Shown here: one piece after another, positions 62,641 through 64,000 of the stretch
Layout of the letters: every line of letters starts with the position of its first letter
Numbering within the stretch: position 1 is the stretch's first letter
DNA from: Mucilaginibacter sp.
GTDB lineage: Bacteria; Bacteroidota; Bacteroidia; Sphingobacteriales; Sphingobacteriaceae
Length of the DNA stretch: 64,000 bases
Reading direction: 5' to 3'
Assembly (NCBI RefSeq): GCF_028288185.1
Contig: NZ_JAQBOF010000040.1
Location: forward strand, 62,001-126,000
The notes under the pieces: generated by a model
Database searches by the model: none
Seen by the model: only the letters and a program-made list of their open reading frames with translations
Told to the model about the DNA's origin: nothing
Translations under genes and position numbers: made by a program

Positions 62641-62716
62641 GCTGTCACCCCGGCACTCGAAGGGTGAGCGTAAAGGCCTTTGCCCTCATGCTTCGAGTGC
62701 CTCAGCATGACAGCCT
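62641..62716. repeat. Palindromic intergenic element, GGCTGTCA type
   Basis: A 76-bp element bounded by GGCTGTCA and TGACAGCC, with inner arms GGCACTCGAAG and CTTCGAGTGCC, and flanked by T residues on both outer sides. It follows the stop of the leftward SGNH gene and likely acts as its terminator. Confidence 0.85.
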
Positions 62717-62723
62717 TGTTTTT

Positions 62724-63491
62724 TTACTTCAATACCTTAGCGATGGCCTTACCCCAAAACTCGCCCAGCGCTATGGCTCCGGTTGGATTGGGATGCAGGT
62801 AAAAAACGCCTTGCTTGCCTTGCTCCGGCTGCAAATCGGTTAAATAGTTTTTCTCGAAATATTTAAAGGCTTTAGTATCGCCAACGTAAACCTGTTTGGG
62901 ATTGGTGGTTTTGTAAGTTTTTACCAACTCATCAATTACCGGAATATAAGTTTGCAAGCGGGTTAGGCCTTCCAGCAAATACATAGAGCCGTTATAAGTA
63001 CTAGGACTATACCAGATAGGATGCTCAATTACCACTTTACAACCCGCAAAATCTTTCAACAACTGATCAATAATAGTTTTCAGGTTGGTGCGATAATCCT
63101 CAACCGCTACAGGCGCACCATGTGGGCCTTTCATGGCGCTATCGTTGGTGCCTATCTTGACAGAGAATATCAATTCTGCCTGCTGATTAGTAAACGCTTT
63201 TACCGCGTCTTCGGCTTGTGTGAGGGCTTTGGTGCCCGGCAACCAATCTAAAGTAGTATAACCGCTATGACCCTGGTTTGAAAACTCAACCGCGCCGATG
63301 TTTGATTGTGTCTTTAAGTAATTAACGCAGATAACAGGCGGTGCCTGCGTTTTGCGATCAGGCAATCCGGCACCGTAAGTTATGCTGTTGCCAATAAACA
63401 CCAGGTTAACATCACGCTTTTGCGCAAAAGTAATAAGGCTGTTAAATAACAGGGCGATGATGAGGAGGCCGGCTGTTCGTTTAAAATTCAT
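62724..63491 (-). CDS. SGNH/GDSL-family hydrolase, exported
   Basis: A 255-residue exported esterase-type hydrolase from the ATG at 63491; the longer in-frame ATG ten codons upstream lacks a clean signal sequence. Signal peptide ends ITFAQ. Block I is VFIGNSITYGAGLP (nucleophile serine), block III contains KIGTNDSAMKG (oxyanion Asn), and the late histidine is in FYLHPNPTGAIALG. It may be a sialate- or acetylxylan-type esterase. Stand-alone. Confidence 0.9.
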   Translation of the reverse strand: MNFKRTAGLLIIALLFNSLITFAQKRDVNLVFIGNSITYGAGLPDRKTQAPPVICVNYLKTQSNIGAVEFSNQGHSGYTTLDWLPGTKALTQAEDAVKAFTNQQAELIFSVKIGTNDSAMKGPHGAPVAVEDYRTNLKTIIDQLLKDFAGCKVVIEHPIWYSPSTYNGSMYLLEGLTRLQTYIPVIDELVKTYKTTNPKQVYVGDTKAFKYFEKNYLTDLQPEQGKQGVFYLHPNPTGAIALGEFWGKAIAKVLK

Positions 63492-63521
63492 ATCGGTAAT
63501 AATTGGTACACAATATTGCAT

Positions 63522-63551
63522 AAAAGCCCGCTATTAAAATAGTGGGCTTTT
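63522..63551. terminator. Terminator downstream of pdhB
   Basis: AAAAGCCCGCTATT facing AATAGTGGGCTTTT with a short loop. On the leftward strand it is followed by T residues and ends the transcript of the pyruvate dehydrogenase beta gene; the SGNH gene starts just beyond. Confidence 0.75.
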
Positions 63552-63567
63552 AAAATATCAATTACAT

Positions 63568-63589
63568 GAGACGCAATGCATTGTGTCTC
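63568..63589. repeat. Palindrome GAGACGCAATGCATTGTGTCTC
   Basis: A 22-bp near-perfect palindrome (one mismatched pair), just beyond the pdhB stop, with CAATGCATTG as its centre. It has the look of another small dispersed palindromic repeat. Confidence 0.7.
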
Positions 63590-63597
63590 TACGAGGA

Positions 63598-64000
63598 TTA
63601 TTTTGTAACGTACATTACTTCTTTAACTGCTTTAATAACCTTCTCCGGGTTTGGCAGGTACTCTTGTATCAGCGTTGGTGCATAAGGCAACGGAACATCG
63701 CCACCCATAATGCGCAGGATAGGTGCGTCTAAATAATCAAACGCGTCTTTCTGTACTTTAAATGCTATCTCGGTAGCTATTGATCCTAATGGCCAGCTTT
63801 CTTCAACCAATACTAAACGGTTGGTTTTTTTAACCGAGTTGATAACAGTTTCATAATCAATAGGGCGAACGGTACGTAAGTCGATAACCTCTGCGCTGAT
63901 GCCTTCTTTTTCCAGTTCGGCAGCGGCAGCGTTAACTACCTTCATTATCTTACCGAAACCAACTAAAGTTATATCTGTACCTTCTTTGGTTACGGCAGCT
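63598..64000 (-). CDS. pdhB: Pyruvate dehydrogenase E1 component, beta subunit, C-terminal part (runs off the window)
   Basis: The transketolase C-terminal domain of a 2-oxo acid dehydrogenase E1 beta subunit. The frame is open to the right edge (TKEGTDITLVGFGKIMKVVNAA), and the C terminus reads DLRTVRPIDYETVINSVKKTNRLVLVEESWPLGS, with YLDAPILRIMGGDVPLPYAPTLIQ following, matching the PdhB/OdbB subunit. PdhB is preferred over the branched-chain OdbB by overall similarity, but I cannot separate them firmly. The ATG at 63945 is internal. Confidence 0.85.
   Translation of the reverse strand, partial: AAVTKEGTDITLVGFGKIMKVVNAAAAELEKEGISAEVIDLRTVRPIDYETVINSVKKTNRLVLVEESWPLGSIATEIAFKVQKDAFDYLDAPILRIMGGDVPLPYAPTLIQEYLPNPEKVIKAVKEVMYVTK

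Noticed and set aside
1..64000. tRNA, rRNA or transposase genes, prophage or integrative element
   Set aside because: No tRNA-like cloverleaf, rRNA segment, integrase or transposase was recognised in any intergenic space.

Overview
The window looks like chromosomal DNA from a Bacteroidota bacterium of the Sphingobacteriaceae type, close to Mucilaginibacter or Pedobacter. This is an inference from content: a SusC/SusD pair, a type B gliding-motility (type IX secretion) C-terminal domain, TAnnTTTG promoters, bacillithiol synthesis (BshA), fused IcmF, long IleS, OstA-like and DUF6600 proteins, and moderate G+C. I found no rRNA, tRNA, phage, plasmid, CRISPR array or transposase gene. Most genes are housekeeping; the unusual content is mainly repeats and regulatory DNA.

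Layout. 1-9 kb: the end of recQ, a 42-bp tandem repeat array before a secreted M14 peptidase, a convergent TonB-type outer-membrane receptor, and a PadR-PspC-small protein operon. 9-15 kb: a susC-susD-lipoprotein operon closed by a terminator, with no carbohydrate enzyme beside it. 15-21 kb: leftward genes for an S66 carboxypeptidase, BshA, a serine hydrolase and an amidohydrolase. 21-28 kb: rightward mutL, two rhomboid proteases, an endo/exonuclease/phosphatase-fold protein, cysS and a double NTF2-like secreted protein. 28-43 kb: MoxR and a SurA-like isomerase; a small protein that may be a distant HolD, with rdgB; an OstA-like protein; tilS and two further genes; a 2OG-Fe(II) oxygenase; an S41 peptidase; and a Gln-rich DUF6600 protein. 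43-54 kb: amtB with an unusual leader, the ileS-traR/dksA-like-lspA operon, a 260-bp nested palindromic element, a glycosyl-hydrolase-like protein, a second 42-bp array, dgkA and recO. 54-64 kb: a giant NHL-repeat surface protein broken by a frameshift, icmF with two repeat-derived in-frame insertions, a PhnA-type protein, an SGNH hydrolase and the end of pdhB.

The most notable signals are these. (1) Two arrays of the same 42-bp repeat, 51 kb apart, each with four units and exact spacing, lie in the same orientation before a gene. (2) Several families of palindromic elements are scattered between genes, and two repeat-like elements sit in frame inside icmF, adding about 57 residues in inter-domain linkers. 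(3) The amtB leader is bounded by a perfect 12-bp inverted repeat that encloses small hairpins and a 51-codon ORF. (4) A perfect 24-bp palindrome lies just upstream of the icmF promoter. (5) Several consensus promoters lie so close to start codons that their mRNAs should be leaderless or nearly so. No search, alignment or folding program was run; family names rest on motifs and recall.
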